Assembly (NCBI RefSeq): GCF_014207985.1 | Contig: NZ_JACHMI010000001.1 | Span: 1,595,001 to 1,659,000 of the forward strand | Reading direction: 5' to 3' | DNA: 64,000 nucleotides | Source: Nonomuraea rubra | GTDB taxonomy: Bacteria; Actinomycetota; Actinomycetes; Streptosporangiales; Streptosporangiaceae | Shown: in pieces, positions 1-7,376 of the stretch | How positions within the stretch are numbered: the stretch's first letter is position 1 | Layout of the letters: each line of letters begins with the position of its first letter | Notes under the pieces: generated by a model | Told to the model about the DNA's origin: nothing | Databases searched by the model: none | Seen by the model: only the letters and a program-made list of their open reading frames with translations | Made by a program: the position numbers and the translations under genes

Positions 1-254
1 TAGCGGGTCTGGTCCTGCACGCCCTCCTGGTTGCGGGCGATCGTGGCCTCGTCGGGCAGCAGCCGCTCGTAGATCCGCCCGCCGACCTGGGTGAACAGGT
101 CGTCGCGGTTGGCAAAGTAGTTGGAGGCCGTGCCCGGGGGCACGGCCGCCTCCGTGTCGACGGCCCGGAAGGTCAGCCCTCTGGCTCCTTCCCTGGCCAG
201 CACCTCGATGGCCGCGTCGATCAGCGCCTGCCGCCGTTCGGGATTTCTCCGCAC
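1..254 (-). CDS. TetR-family transcriptional regulator (C-terminus outside window)
   Basis: Reading leftward from a GTG at 254, about 84 residues are visible before the window edge. They form a TetR N-terminal helix-turn-helix: a first helix around RRQALIDAAIEVLAREG, then LTFRAVDTEAAVPPGTASNYFANRDDL, where the recognition helix and the NYF..RDDL motif are typical. A GGAG lies 9 bases upstream of the GTG. The gene is divergent from the RibD-C reductase at 323 and the palindromes between them are probably its operator, so autoregulation and repression of the reductase are inferred. The ligand-binding domain is not in the window and the inducer cannot be guessed. Confidence 0.85.
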   Translation of the reverse strand, partial: MRRNPERRQALIDAAIEVLAREGARGLTFRAVDTEAAVPPGTASNYFANRDDLFTQVGGRIYERLLPDEATIARNQEGVQDQTR

Positions 255-270
255 TTGACACCACTCCGCT

Positions 271-310
271 TGTAGTACTACGTTCAGACCACTCCAAGCA
301 GAGTACTACA
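271..310. promoter_or_regulatory. Paired palindromic operator between TetR gene and reductase
   Basis: TGTAGTACT at 271-279 is repeated inverted as AGTACTACA at 302-310, with a 22-base spacer. Each arm is itself palindromic (GTAGTACTAC at 272-281; AGTACT at 302-307), so AGTACTAC also appears as a direct repeat (274-281 and 302-309). This is the usual architecture of a TetR operator binding two dimers, and it covers the region where the divergent promoters must lie. Confidence 0.7.
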
Positions 311-322
311 TCAGGAGTTCGT

Positions 323-895
323 ATGCGAAAGCTTGTCTACTACGTCGGTGTCTCGCTCGACGGCTACATCGCCGGCCCCAACGCCGAGTTCGACTTCTAC
401 CCCCTGTCGGACCAGATGGCCGCCTGGATCAACGCGCGTTACCCCGAGACGCTGCCCACCCACATCCGCAAGCTCGTGGGCCTCGACGGCGTGCCCAACC
501 AGGTCTTCGACACCCTGGTGATGGGCCGCGGCACCTACGAGCCCGCCCTGGACGTCCCCACCACCAGCCCGTACTCCCACCTGCGCCAGTACGTCGTCTC
601 CAGCACGCTGACCATCGACGACCCCACGGTGCGGGTGGAGGCCGGCGACCCGGCCGAGCTCGTCCGGCGGCTCAAGGCCGAGGACACCGGCATGGACATC
701 TACCTGTGCGGCGGCGGCAAGCTGGCCGCCTCGCTGCTCCCGGAGATCGACGAGATCATCCTCAAGAGCTACCCCGTGGTGGCGGGCGCGGGCATCCCCA
801 TGTTCTCCGGGCGGTTCCAGCCGACCCTGTTCACCCCCACCCGGCGCGAGTCCTTCGACAACGGCGCCCAGGTCACCTGGCTCACCAGGGCTTAG
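323..895 (+). CDS. Dihydrofolate reductase-like (RibD C-terminal domain) family reductase
   Basis: 190 residues, the usual length of stand-alone RibD_C/DHFR-fold proteins. The N-terminal strand with SLDGYIAGP (residues 11-19), VMGRGTYE (66-73) and the glycine-rich YLCGGGKLA (127-135) are the family's substrate and NADPH-site motifs. Such proteins are presumed NAD(P)H-dependent cytosolic reductases, but most have no assigned substrate. The start ATG has AGGAG six bases upstream. The gene is divergent from the TetR gene and very likely its target. Remnants of a second family member lie 550 bases downstream (1452-1698). Confidence 0.85.
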   Translation: MRKLVYYVGVSLDGYIAGPNAEFDFYPLSDQMAAWINARYPETLPTHIRKLVGLDGVPNQVFDTLVMGRGTYEPALDVPTTSPYSHLRQYVVSSTLTIDDPTVRVEAGDPAELVRRLKAEDTGMDIYLCGGGKLAASLLPEIDEIILKSYPVVAGAGIPMFSGRFQPTLFTPTRRESFDNGAQVTWLTRA

Positions 896-897
896 AG

Positions 898-923
898 CCA
901 CGGCGTAGAACCACGGCGTAGAA
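898..923 (+). repeat. Two tandem copies of a 13-bp unit just after a stop codon
   Basis: CCACGGCGTAGAA occurs at 898-910 and 911-923, and a third partial copy (CCAC) follows. The repeat begins two bases after the TAG of the reductase gene and itself contains TAG. Confidence 0.8.
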
Positions 924-937
924 CCACAAGGAGAAGC

Positions 938-1096
938 ATGCATATCAAACTCCCAGCCTCGATCAACCAGGCCAGGTACGGCCGCCAGACCCGATCGCCG
1001 CACCAGCACGAACACCCGGCGCGCGATCTCAAGCCCACGGGCCGGACCAATCCCTCCCGCCGCCCCACCGCCGCCCCTCGCCGCAGCGGGTATTGA
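938..1096 (+). CDS. Possible small ORF (52 residues), unknown
   Basis: An ATG at 938 follows a good ribosome-binding site (AAGGAG, 929-934) and opens a 52-codon frame ending TGA at 1094. The product begins MHIKLPASINQARYGRQ and then becomes rich in Arg, Pro and His, with no recognisable domain and no hydrophobic segment. It lies at the head of the decayed stretch. It may be the 5' end of a lost gene whose remainder was deleted rather than a functional peptide. The only support is the ribosome-binding site and the open frame. Confidence 0.3.
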   Translation: MHIKLPASINQARYGRQTRSPHQHEHPARDLKPTGRTNPSRRPTAAPRRSGY

Positions 1097-1451
1097 ACGG
1101 CCGGCACGACATCGAACGCCTTGAGGGTGCGTCAGCCGCCCGAGAAGGGTGCGGGAACACCGGTCCCGACCCGAGCTACGGCGCCGATGATCATGCAGCC
1201 GATCGGCCTGACGGAGTGCCCGTTCAGTGGCCCCAAGACCTCGGATGTCCCATCGCAGTGAAGGTTGAGCGATTCTCATCGAAGTTCGAGTGACGGTGGC
1301 TCGGCATCTTGGGCGACTCAGCTCCGTAGCCAGCCGTTCGATGATGAGGCCGGGGGAGGGGTGCGGGCCGATGCCGACCATGAGTGCGCCATCGGTGATC
1401 TGCGGGCGGAGCGCGAAGTCGCTCATGCGGCAGGCCACAGAACTGTCCGTA
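1097..1451. other. Non-coding or decayed sequence
   Basis: No frame on either strand here shows a recognisable protein or consistent actinobacterial codon usage. A minus-strand frame around 1305-1430 (…LMVGIGPHPSPGLIIERLATEL) has protein-like composition and could be a gene fragment, but I cannot assign a family. Confidence 0.4.
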
Positions 1452-1698
1452 CTGCTGGGACGGGCCACCTATGAGGCCTTCGCCGCAGTCTGGCCGCATC
1501 AGACAGGCGAACCGGCCGGCCAAGTGGAACAACTCGGCCCTCATCAAGAGCGACGTCGTCGACACCCTGGCCGGCCTCAAGCAGCAGCAGCGGGCGGCAG
1601 CTCTTCGCCGGGGACACCGGCCCGGTGCCCCCCTCGAACTCACCGGCTCCGCCGTGTTCACCACCGGCGTCGCCGACCTGGCCTACCGGCCGGCCTGA
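1452..1698 (+). pseudogene. Fragmented DHFR/RibD-C family reductase
   Basis: Three separate family signatures are present in order but not in one frame. LLGRATYEAFAAVWP (from 1452) matches the GRxTYE motif. WNNSALIKSDVVDTLAGLK (about 1520-1580) matches the central WNNS..I.GD region, in a frame shifted by one. The end …GVADLAYRPA, stop at 1696, matches the family C-terminus. The N-terminal third and the glycine-rich NADPH loop are missing. This is a broken copy with a frameshift near 1500 and at least two deletions. Confidence 0.7.
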
Positions 1699-1732
1699 AC
1701 CACCCGGACGCGCAAGAGACGCAGACCTCGTG

Positions 1733-2008
1733 ATGACAGTGCGCATCGGGATGGACTTGCCCTGGTATTTCGGGCCCAGGATGCCGGGGTCGGTGAATTC
1801 GCCCGGGATGGACAGTTTCGTGGCCTTGCCCTTGATCGGGTCGCCTCGGTAGGTCATGGCGGTCGGGGTGACGTTGTCGAAGGTCGTCCATTCGTAGCGA
1901 CGGTCGATGTTGGAGAAGCCGAGGACGCCCAGGCGGTAGTACGGCTTGCCGCCGAGGGTGCCTTCGGTGGTCTCCTGCAGGAAGCGGCCACCGGTCTTGC
2001 CGATCCAA
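1733..2008 (-). pseudogene. DUF1579-family fragment
   Basis: Minus-strand residues from about 2008 read IGKTGGRFLQETTEG, then YYRLGVLGFSNIDRRYEWTT and end …KSIPMRTVIT. The GGRFLQE, the G..N..+.Y.WT strand and the final MRTV are the conserved features of DUF1579 proteins. The first third of the domain and its C-terminal strand are absent. At its upstream end the fragment runs, without a break in frame, into the truncated NmrA gene, so a deletion joined the two. Confidence 0.6.
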
Positions 2009-2615
2009 TGGTGTGGTCGCGGTAGAAGCTGAAGAACGCCCTCACGACCGAGGATACGGAGGCGGTCGGCGGGCAACAGTGTCTCGGGTCCGCTGAGGGA
2101 GTAGGCGCGTCCCTCGTGCCCTGGCTCCAGCAGCGCCCTGGCGCCCACCGCCGCGATGTCGGCCGGGTCGATGCCGGCGATCGGCACGTCGCCGAAGGCG
2201 TCACGCACGACGTCGCCCGTCCGCAGCTGAGGCAGCCAGCGCAGGGTGGTGGACATGAAGGCGGCCGGCGGCAGGAACGTCCAGGCCAGGCCGGACTCGC
2301 GGACGGCCGTCTCAGAGTCGATCATGTAGGCCGAGATGGCGTTGCCGGTGTCGGTGGCCACGGCGGCCTGACCGGACAACAGCACCACCCGCTCGACGCC
2401 GGCCCTGGCGAACTCGGCGGCCAGCCCTCGCATATCGCGATAGCCGGGCAGCAGGAACACCGCTCGTACCCCGTCCAGCGCGGGACGCAGCGAGGCGGGT
2501 TCGTTCAGGTCGGTTCCGGCGGTCCGCGACAGGGCGCGAACGGGGCGCCGGCCGCGGTGAGCTCCGCGACCACCTCGCGGCCGACGTTCCCGGTGGCTCC
2601 GGTGACGAGAATCAC
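2009..2615 (-). pseudogene. NmrA-like NAD(P)-binding reductase, frameshifted and truncated
   Basis: A GTG at 2615 overlaps the stop of the upstream hydrolase gene by four bases (GTGA), so this was the last gene of that operon. It opens with the Rossmann motif VILVTGATGNVGREVV. One base is missing in the G run at 2542-2545 (plus strand). Restoring it gives a continuous …AGAPVRALSRTAGTDLNEP…AVFLLPGYRD. The middle of the gene is intact as far as …SLSGPETLLPADRLRIL. About 30 codons are then lost, a short AFFSFYRD motif of the family C-terminus remains in another frame, and the sequence joins the DUF1579 fragment. The frameshift alone could be a sequencing error. The loss of the C-terminus cannot. 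Confidence 0.75.
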
Positions 2616-3487
2616 CGCAGCGTCCTGCGGAAGTGCGCGGCCACGGTGTCGGCCGAGACCGTCACCTGCGGCTCCTGGTCGTAGAAGTCGAACTGGGTGC
2701 CCTGGGTCCACAGGATGTCCTTGGGCCCGGCCAGCCCGGCGTGGAAGCGGCGCGCGCCGTCGGGGATCGCGGCGTCCTGGCTGTGCACGAGCAGGGTGGG
2801 CCGGGTGATCCGCGGGGCCAGCGCGATGGAGTCGTAGGTGAGCCAGTCCGGCCAGGCCATCACCGCGAACCGGTTGGGCCAGGCCGGGATGCCCCCGCGG
2901 GCGGGGTTGAGGTAGAAGTCGATGGCGTACGGCATGGCCGCGCGGGGGTCCGTGGCGCTCACCACCGGCACGTAGTCGATCTCGCCGGTCTCGTCGTAGC
3001 GTGAACGAGCCTCCCGCCCGATCTTGATTTTCCCGGCCACCGCCTCCGTGCCCCCGTAGGCGGCCTCGCAGATGGCGGCGTCGTGCAGCCAGGGCGCCAC
3101 CAGCGCCAGCGAGGTGATGAGGGGATCGTGGGCGGCGGCGTCGGCCATGTACATCGCGGCCGCGCAGATGCCCAGAGCACCCACCCCGTCGCCCTCGACG
3201 GCCGGATGGGCGGCCAGGAAGCCGGCCGCGTGGCGGATGTCGCGGACCTTGCGCGCCGGGTTCTCCACCTCCCGCGGCTCGCCGCCCGATGCGCCGAAGC
3301 CGGTGAAGTCGAACGACAGCGCCGCGAAGCCGCGTTCGGCCAGGCGTTGGGCGTAACGGTCGGCCATCAGCTCCTTGACGCTGGTCCAGGTGCCCGCCAC
3401 CACCACGCCCGGCGCCCGCTCCACCCCTTCGGGCAGGAACAGGTTGCCCGCGAGGGTGACGCCGTCGCTGTCGAAACTCACGTTCAC
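2612..3487 (-). CDS. Alpha/beta hydrolase (cysteine-nucleophile, dienelactone hydrolase-like)
   Basis: 291 residues from a GTG whose first bases overlap the stop of the preceding gene (GTGA). The fold is clear: oxyanion strand VVVAGTW (28-34), strand SFDFTGFGASGG (58-69), and nucleophile elbow GALGICAAAMY with Cys108 where serine is more usual, as in dienelactone hydrolases. The acid region is LLVHSQDAAIPDGA. The C-terminal QFDFYDQEPQV…AHF motif marks the UilS/YcjY-like subgroup often annotated simply as alpha/beta hydrolase. It is coupled to two NTF2-like proteins upstream and a broken NmrA reductase downstream. A cytosolic hydrolytic or detoxification role is inferred; the substrate is unknown. 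Confidence 0.85.
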   Translation of the reverse strand: MNVSFDSDGVTLAGNLFLPEGVERAPGVVVAGTWTSVKELMADRYAQRLAERGFAALSFDFTGFGASGGEPREVENPARKVRDIRHAAGFLAAHPAVEGDGVGALGICAAAMYMADAAAHDPLITSLALVAPWLHDAAICEAAYGGTEAVAGKIKIGREARSRYDETGEIDYVPVVSATDPRAAMPYAIDFYLNPARGGIPAWPNRFAVMAWPDWLTYDSIALAPRITRPTLLVHSQDAAIPDGARRFHAGLAGPKDILWTQGTQFDFYDQEPQVTVSADTVAAHFRRTLR

Positions 3488-3984
3488 GCGTACTCCAAGG
3501 TCGCTCTGGTGATCAGTCCATCGGTGATGTCGAAGTGGTAGTTCGCGCGGAAACCGCCCACGCCTCCGGGCTGGAAGTGGACCAGCATGCTTACGCCGCC
3601 CGCGCGCGACGTGTGGCCGAGCAGCTCGTACACGCCCCCGATGACCTCGCCGGCCGCCCACCGGCGGATGGCGTCGCGACCGCGGATCTCCCTGCCGACG
3701 TCGATGACCAGGCCGTCGGGCGCGAAGGCGGCGGCCAGCGCGTCGGCGTCCCCGGCCGCCGCCGCGTCCAGGTAGCGCCGCGCCGCCGGGGCCAGCGAAC
3801 CGGTCGAGGCGGCCGGTGGGGGCAGTGGCCGGGTGGAGCCGGTGGTGTCCGCGGCCGGCAAGTCGCCGCCGTCCGCGGTCGCTCCGGCGCCCGCACGCGG
3901 GAAGCCGCCGCCGGCCACGACCACGATCACGCCCGCGGCCAGGACGGCCGCCGCCGTACCTGCGATGGCGAGACCCGTCTTCAT
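3484..3984 (-). CDS. Membrane-anchored NTF2/SnoaL-like protein
   Basis: 166 residues. The N-terminus has a single hydrophobic segment (about residues 4-25, rich in Ala, Val and Gly), then a Thr/Pro/Ser-rich linker to about residue 60. A SnoaL/NTF2-like cone follows: ARRYLDAAAAGDADALAAAFAPDGLVIDVG, IRGRDAIRRWAAGE, and a closing strand FRANYHFDITDGLITRATLEY. It lacks the cysteine expected for a lipoprotein, so the segment is probably an uncleaved anchor or a Sec signal. The start ATG overlaps the upstream stop as ATGA and the gene's own stop overlaps the hydrolase start as GTGA. Function unknown. Confidence 0.8.
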   Translation of the reverse strand: MKTGLAIAGTAAAVLAAGVIVVVAGGGFPRAGAGATADGGDLPAADTTGSTRPLPPPAASTGSLAPAARRYLDAAAAGDADALAAAFAPDGLVIDVGREIRGRDAIRRWAAGEVIGGVYELLGHTSRAGGVSMLVHFQPGGVGGFRANYHFDITDGLITRATLEYA

Positions 3985-4385
3985 CGGACGCCGTCGTTCC
4001 AGCCCGCGATCATCACGACCGCGGTGATCCGCCAGCTGTCGTCGGTGCGGGCCAGCTCGAAGCGGTACGTGCCGCCCAGCGTCCATGAGGTGTCATCGCT
4101 CTTGAGATGGGTGGCCTGGAAGGGGGCGGTGCACGACGCGGTGTCGCCGTCGAGGGCGACCAGGGGGTAGCCCAGCAGGTGCTGGGTGGCCGCGTAGCCG
4201 CCGAGCACGGCCTGCCAGCCGTCGATGATCTGCGCCGGGGTGAGCGTGACGGGCTCGCCCCCGTCGAGGCTGGTGTAGTCCAGGGTCACCTTGTCGGCGA
4301 ACACCTCGGCCAGCTCGGCCCACTGCCGCTGATCGGCGTGCCAAGCCATCCTGACACAGGTGTCGATGACGTCGAATCGTTCCAT
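3981..4385 (-). CDS. Nuclear transport factor 2 / SnoaL-4 family protein
   Basis: 134 residues, a single NTF2-like domain: MERFDVIDTCVRMAWHADQRQWAELAEVFADKVTLDY…, then ATQHLLGYPLVALDGDTA and the closing strand SWRITAVVMIAGWNDG. The aspartates and histidine typical of the SnoaL_4/hydroxylating-dioxygenase-beta-like subgroup are in place, which suggests a small-molecule isomerase, dehydratase or binding role. It is the first gene of a four-gene operon whose stops and starts overlap by four bases throughout. A 7-bp-arm palindrome lies about 60 bases upstream. Confidence 0.8.
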   Translation of the reverse strand: MERFDVIDTCVRMAWHADQRQWAELAEVFADKVTLDYTSLDGGEPVTLTPAQIIDGWQAVLGGYAATQHLLGYPLVALDGDTASCTAPFQATHLKSDDTSWTLGGTYRFELARTDDSWRITAVVMIAGWNDGVR

Positions 4386-4798
4386 GCGGCCAAGAATGTC
4401 GGCCTCGTTCGCCGGCTGGGAGAGGGAAAAGTTGCAGCGCCGGCTGCAGGTGCCTGCAGCGTCGCCTGCCCCCGACGTCGACCAGCTCGCTCGGCTGACC
4501 GCCGAGCTCACCACCCCGCACACCGGCACGGCGGTGGCGAGCACGCCCGCGGCCGCCGGCAGCGACCCGCACAGCGACGCGTACGAGCCCCGAGGGCGGG
4601 GTCGGATCGCGATCCACGTGCCGGCGATCACGCGGCGCCGCTCGATTCTGGGCAGCGTGAACACTTCGCGCAGGACTGGGTGGGAGGACCTGTTCAGCGC
4701 TTACCGCACGCCAACGGCGTGGGCACGTTCTTAACGGTGGGCCGCGGCAAGGCTCGTCATTACCGTCGGGCACATTCCGTGAGCATCCGACACGAGAG
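4386..4798. other. Intergenic stretch without a supportable gene
   Basis: Frames here are open only because of high GC. None has a domain or a good ribosome-binding site. The part near 4444-4459 holds a palindrome (listed separately) and must contain the promoter of the operon that starts at 4385. The remainder runs up to a tRNA fragment, so part of it may be leftover DNA from an integrated element. Confidence 0.4.
4444..4459. promoter_or_regulatory. Palindrome upstream of the NTF2/hydrolase operon
   Basis: CTGCAGG-TG-CCTGCAG, perfect 7-bp arms, 58 bases before the first start codon of the operon at 4385. It is a plausible operator for a dimeric repressor. The regulator is unknown. Confidence 0.45.
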
Positions 4799-4844
4799 CC
4801 ACTCTTGATCAGCGGGTCCGGGGTTCGAGTCCCTGGCGGCGCAC
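4799..4844 (+). tRNA. 3' half of tRNA-Lys(CTT), likely attachment-site remnant
   Basis: From CCACTCTTGATCAGCGGG the sequence runs through the variable loop, the T-arm with GGTTCGAGTCC and an acceptor strand ending GGCGGCGCAC. It follows the anticodon-loop-to-3'-end part of actinobacterial tRNA-Lys(CTT) as I know it. No matching 5' acceptor strand, D-arm or paired 5' anticodon stem precedes it; AGCCA replaces the expected pairing partner of the ATCAG strand. Integrases that use tRNA genes cross over in the anticodon loop and leave just such a 3' half at one element end, so this is best read as an att core or pseudo-tRNA. Confidence 0.7.
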
Positions 4845-4852
4845 TTCACGAT

Positions 4853-4877
4853 CGGGCACCCTCGGCGAGGGTGCCCG
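4853..4877. terminator. Strong hairpin after the tRNA fragment
   Basis: CGGGCACCCTC at 4853-4863 pairs perfectly with GAGGGTGCCCG at 4867-4877 around a 3-base loop, followed by CGTCTTTC. It would terminate the tRNA transcript and, read leftward, lies 12 bases beyond the stop of the beta-helix gene (4890), so it may serve both strands. Confidence 0.75.
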
Positions 4878-4889
4878 ACGTCTTTCAGC

Positions 4890-7238
4890 TCACTTCCGCG
4901 GCCCGATCCCCTCCAGGCCGAAGTTCCTGTTCCACTCCTTCACCCACGTGCGCCCGAAGCCCTCCGCGTCGTTGAGCGGCGTGGCCCGCGCGTCGAACCT
5001 GCCCGTGGCCGGGTCGAAGGCGAACTCGGCGGGAGTGGCCCGCTTGACGTTGTAGGAGTCGAAGTCCGGGTTGAAGGTCTGGTTGCTCAGCCCGCCCGCG
5101 TCGTCGGTGTAGGCGAAGTCGCCCGTGCCGATGCTCACCGACCGCGTCAGCACGTTGTTCGCGGGGACGTAGACGGAGTTCGGGTTGCTCCAGACGTACT
5201 CGTCGGTGCACTCCGTGGTGCCGACCGCCGTGCACGGCCGGCCCTGGGAGTCGGCCGGGACGTACCAGTCGCGGATGTTCGGGTACTGCTTGCCGTAGCG
5301 GCGGTACCACCTGTCGATGTTCTCGCGGGTGTTGGTGAAGCCGGTGCCGTCGCCGGCCTTCAGCATGTCGTTGAAGCGCTCGACCACGACCTTCTGGTTC
5401 GCCACGGGAAGCCGCTTGCCGCCCTCGTGGTAGAGCTTGTCGTGGCCGAGGTACTTGACGTCCTTGAACACGTTGTCCGAGGCGACGTTGCTGTGACCGG
5501 ACTGGTAGAACAGGCCGTGCTGGACGTTGTCGAAGACGTTGTGGTGGACGACCATGCCGGTCATCCCGTCGTCCATGTAGATGGCCTGGTTGCCGTCCGC
5601 GCCGATGTCCTTGAACAGGTTGTACGCCACCACGTTGTTCAGATACGTGTAGTCGCGGCCCGAGTAGATCACGCCCTGGTCGGAGGCGTGCGTCACCAGC
5701 CGCTCGAACCTGTTGTGGCTGATCTCCATGTCGTTGCCCATGATCTGGATCGCCATGTGCGGCGCGTCATGGACGTGGTTGCGGCGGAAGGTGTTGCCGA
5801 CGCCGTACATGTACCCCGCCGGCGTGTACGTGGCCAGCTTCGAGAAGTCGTAGATCTCGTTGTGCTCGACCACGTGGCCGCCGCGTTCGAGCGAGTCGCG
5901 GTCGCCTCCGGCCGTGAAGACGCCGCCGCCGCCCAGGTCGTGCAGCCTGCTGTCGACCACGCGGTTGCGGTGGCCGCCGCGGCTGGTGCGGTACTCGGCG
6001 ATGGCCGTGATGGCGTCGTTGGCCTGGCCGATCGCGACCGCGTCCATGCTGACGTTGAGGATCTCCAGGCCGTCGATGGTGCACGACTCCGCGTCCAGCA
6101 GGCGCACGCCGGTGCCCGTCGTGCCGTTCAGCTTCAGGCCCTTGAGGGTGACGTTCCTGACGTTCTCCAGCTCGAAGAACGGGGCGTCGAAGGAGGTGAG
6201 GCTGATCTCCTTGCCCTCGACGGTGCCGCCGGGCGGGTAGTAGTAGAGCGTGTTGTGGCCCTGGTGGCGGTCGATGTAGTACTCGCCCTCGGCGTCCAGC
6301 TCGCTCAGCACGTTCTGGGCCACGAACGACGACCACTTGTCGGTGGCGACGTACATGGTCGGGTAGCCGGTCCTGATGTCGCCGCCGCCGACCGCGTCGA
6401 TGCGCAGGCGGTCGTTGGCGTAGTTGTTGCCGAAATATCCGGACAGCCAGCCGTCGGTCTCCGCGGTGGTGTGGTCGGTGCCGGCCCACTTCTCGTAGCG
6501 GGCGGCCAGCTCGGGGTCCTTGACCGTGTAGACGGGGCCGGGGAGCTTGAGCATCTCCTCGTACGGCATGGTCGTGCCGTCGGCGGTCTTGTCCGAGAAG
6601 TAGTCGCGGGCGCCCTTGGGGGCTTCCTTCACGGTGAGGTGGTCGCGGCCGAGCTTCGCGTCACCGTTGGGGTACTGCGCGAGCGTCTGCGTGACGTCGT
6701 CGGTGATCAGGGCGGGGGCGTAGGGCTGCGGCTTCCAGTTGAAGCCGTTCTTGTTGAGCGTTCCGGCGGGGATGTTCTCCGCGCCTAAGTCGTACACGAA
6801 GACGCTGGGCGCGGCGGCGGCCGGGACGCGGGACTTCGACGACCACTTGGCCTCGCCCGCCGGGACGTCACCGAGCCTGCGGAACCGGTCCGGGGCGAGC
6901 GTGGTGACCCCGGCCAGCTCCACCTGCTCGCCGGGGTAGGCGGCGTAGGTGACGTACGACTGGGCCGCGCCGGTCACCTCGATCGTCCTGGACGTCTGGT
7001 ACACGCCCTCGCGGATGTAGACGGTGCCGGGGTTGCGCGCGCTGGTCCTGCCCGCGAGCGCGTCGCGGGCGCGTTCAATCGTGGCGAACGGGTCCTTCTC
7101 CGTCCCGGTCGCCTGGTCGTCGCCGGTCTTGGCGACGTACACGATGTTCTTGGCGGGTGGGGCGGCGGCGGCCGGGTACGTGCTGACGCCGGCCGTCAGA
7201 GCCGCTGCCAGCAGGGGGATCATCGCTTTTCTTGGCAT
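4890..7238 (-). CDS. Secreted right-handed parallel beta-helix protein
   Basis: 782 residues with a clear Sec signal peptide (MPRKAMIPLLAAALTAG…AAAAPP, cleavage near residue 27). It then opens with IVYVAKTGDDQATGTEKDPFATIERARDAL, the start of DUF1565/Pel9A-like beta-helix proteins. The centre and C-terminal half are successive beta-helix coils rich in Asn, Asp and Gly (…NVTLKGLKLNGTTGTGV…, …HNEIYDFSK…, …NNVVAYNLFKDIGADGNQAIYMDDG). Proteins of this build are extracellular polysaccharide lyases or hydrolases. I cannot pick the substrate. The gene is single, with hairpin 4853-4877 as its terminator. A promoter-like AT-rich stretch lies upstream around 7262-7280. Confidence 0.85.
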   Translation of the reverse strand: MPRKAMIPLLAAALTAGVSTYPAAAAPPAKNIVYVAKTGDDQATGTEKDPFATIERARDALAGRTSARNPGTVYIREGVYQTSRTIEVTGAAQSYVTYAAYPGEQVELAGVTTLAPDRFRRLGDVPAGEAKWSSKSRVPAAAAPSVFVYDLGAENIPAGTLNKNGFNWKPQPYAPALITDDVTQTLAQYPNGDAKLGRDHLTVKEAPKGARDYFSDKTADGTTMPYEEMLKLPGPVYTVKDPELAARYEKWAGTDHTTAETDGWLSGYFGNNYANDRLRIDAVGGGDIRTGYPTMYVATDKWSSFVAQNVLSELDAEGEYYIDRHQGHNTLYYYPPGGTVEGKEISLTSFDAPFFELENVRNVTLKGLKLNGTTGTGVRLLDAESCTIDGLEILNVSMDAVAIGQANDAITAIAEYRTSRGGHRNRVVDSRLHDLGGGGVFTAGGDRDSLERGGHVVEHNEIYDFSKLATYTPAGYMYGVGNTFRRNHVHDAPHMAIQIMGNDMEISHNRFERLVTHASDQGVIYSGRDYTYLNNVVAYNLFKDIGADGNQAIYMDDGMTGMVVHHNVFDNVQHGLFYQSGHSNVASDNVFKDVKYLGHDKLYHEGGKRLPVANQKVVVERFNDMLKAGDGTGFTNTRENIDRWYRRYGKQYPNIRDWYVPADSQGRPCTAVGTTECTDEYVWSNPNSVYVPANNVLTRSVSIGTGDFAYTDDAGGLSNQTFNPDFDSYNVKRATPAEFAFDPATGRFDARATPLNDAEGFGRTWVKEWNRNFGLEGIGPRK

Positions 7239-7376
7239 GCTGGGGCAGACCTCGTCAGTGGCAATCGATACAATATTACAGACAGGCGGAAAGTCGCTTC
7301 TGTGGCACCGTAATGCCGGAGACGCCAGAGTTCAATGGTTTGACCAGTGCACGCCGCAGGGGCGCGGTGGGGCTCC

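Noticed and set aside
1423..2460. A 345-residue minus-strand ORF as one protein
   Set aside because: It joins an NmrA middle part and a DUF1579 piece and then reads through a DHFR-like fragment on the wrong strand. It is an artefact of deletions.
4360..4734. Plus-strand 124-residue ORF upstream of the tRNA fragment
   Set aside because: No domain, no ribosome-binding site, and it begins inside the opposite SnoaL-like gene. Treated as non-coding.
5427..6788. A 453-residue plus-strand ORF opposite the beta-helix gene
   Set aside because: It is the GC-rich shadow of the real gene: no ribosome-binding site, no domain, Val/Ala/Asp-biased composition.
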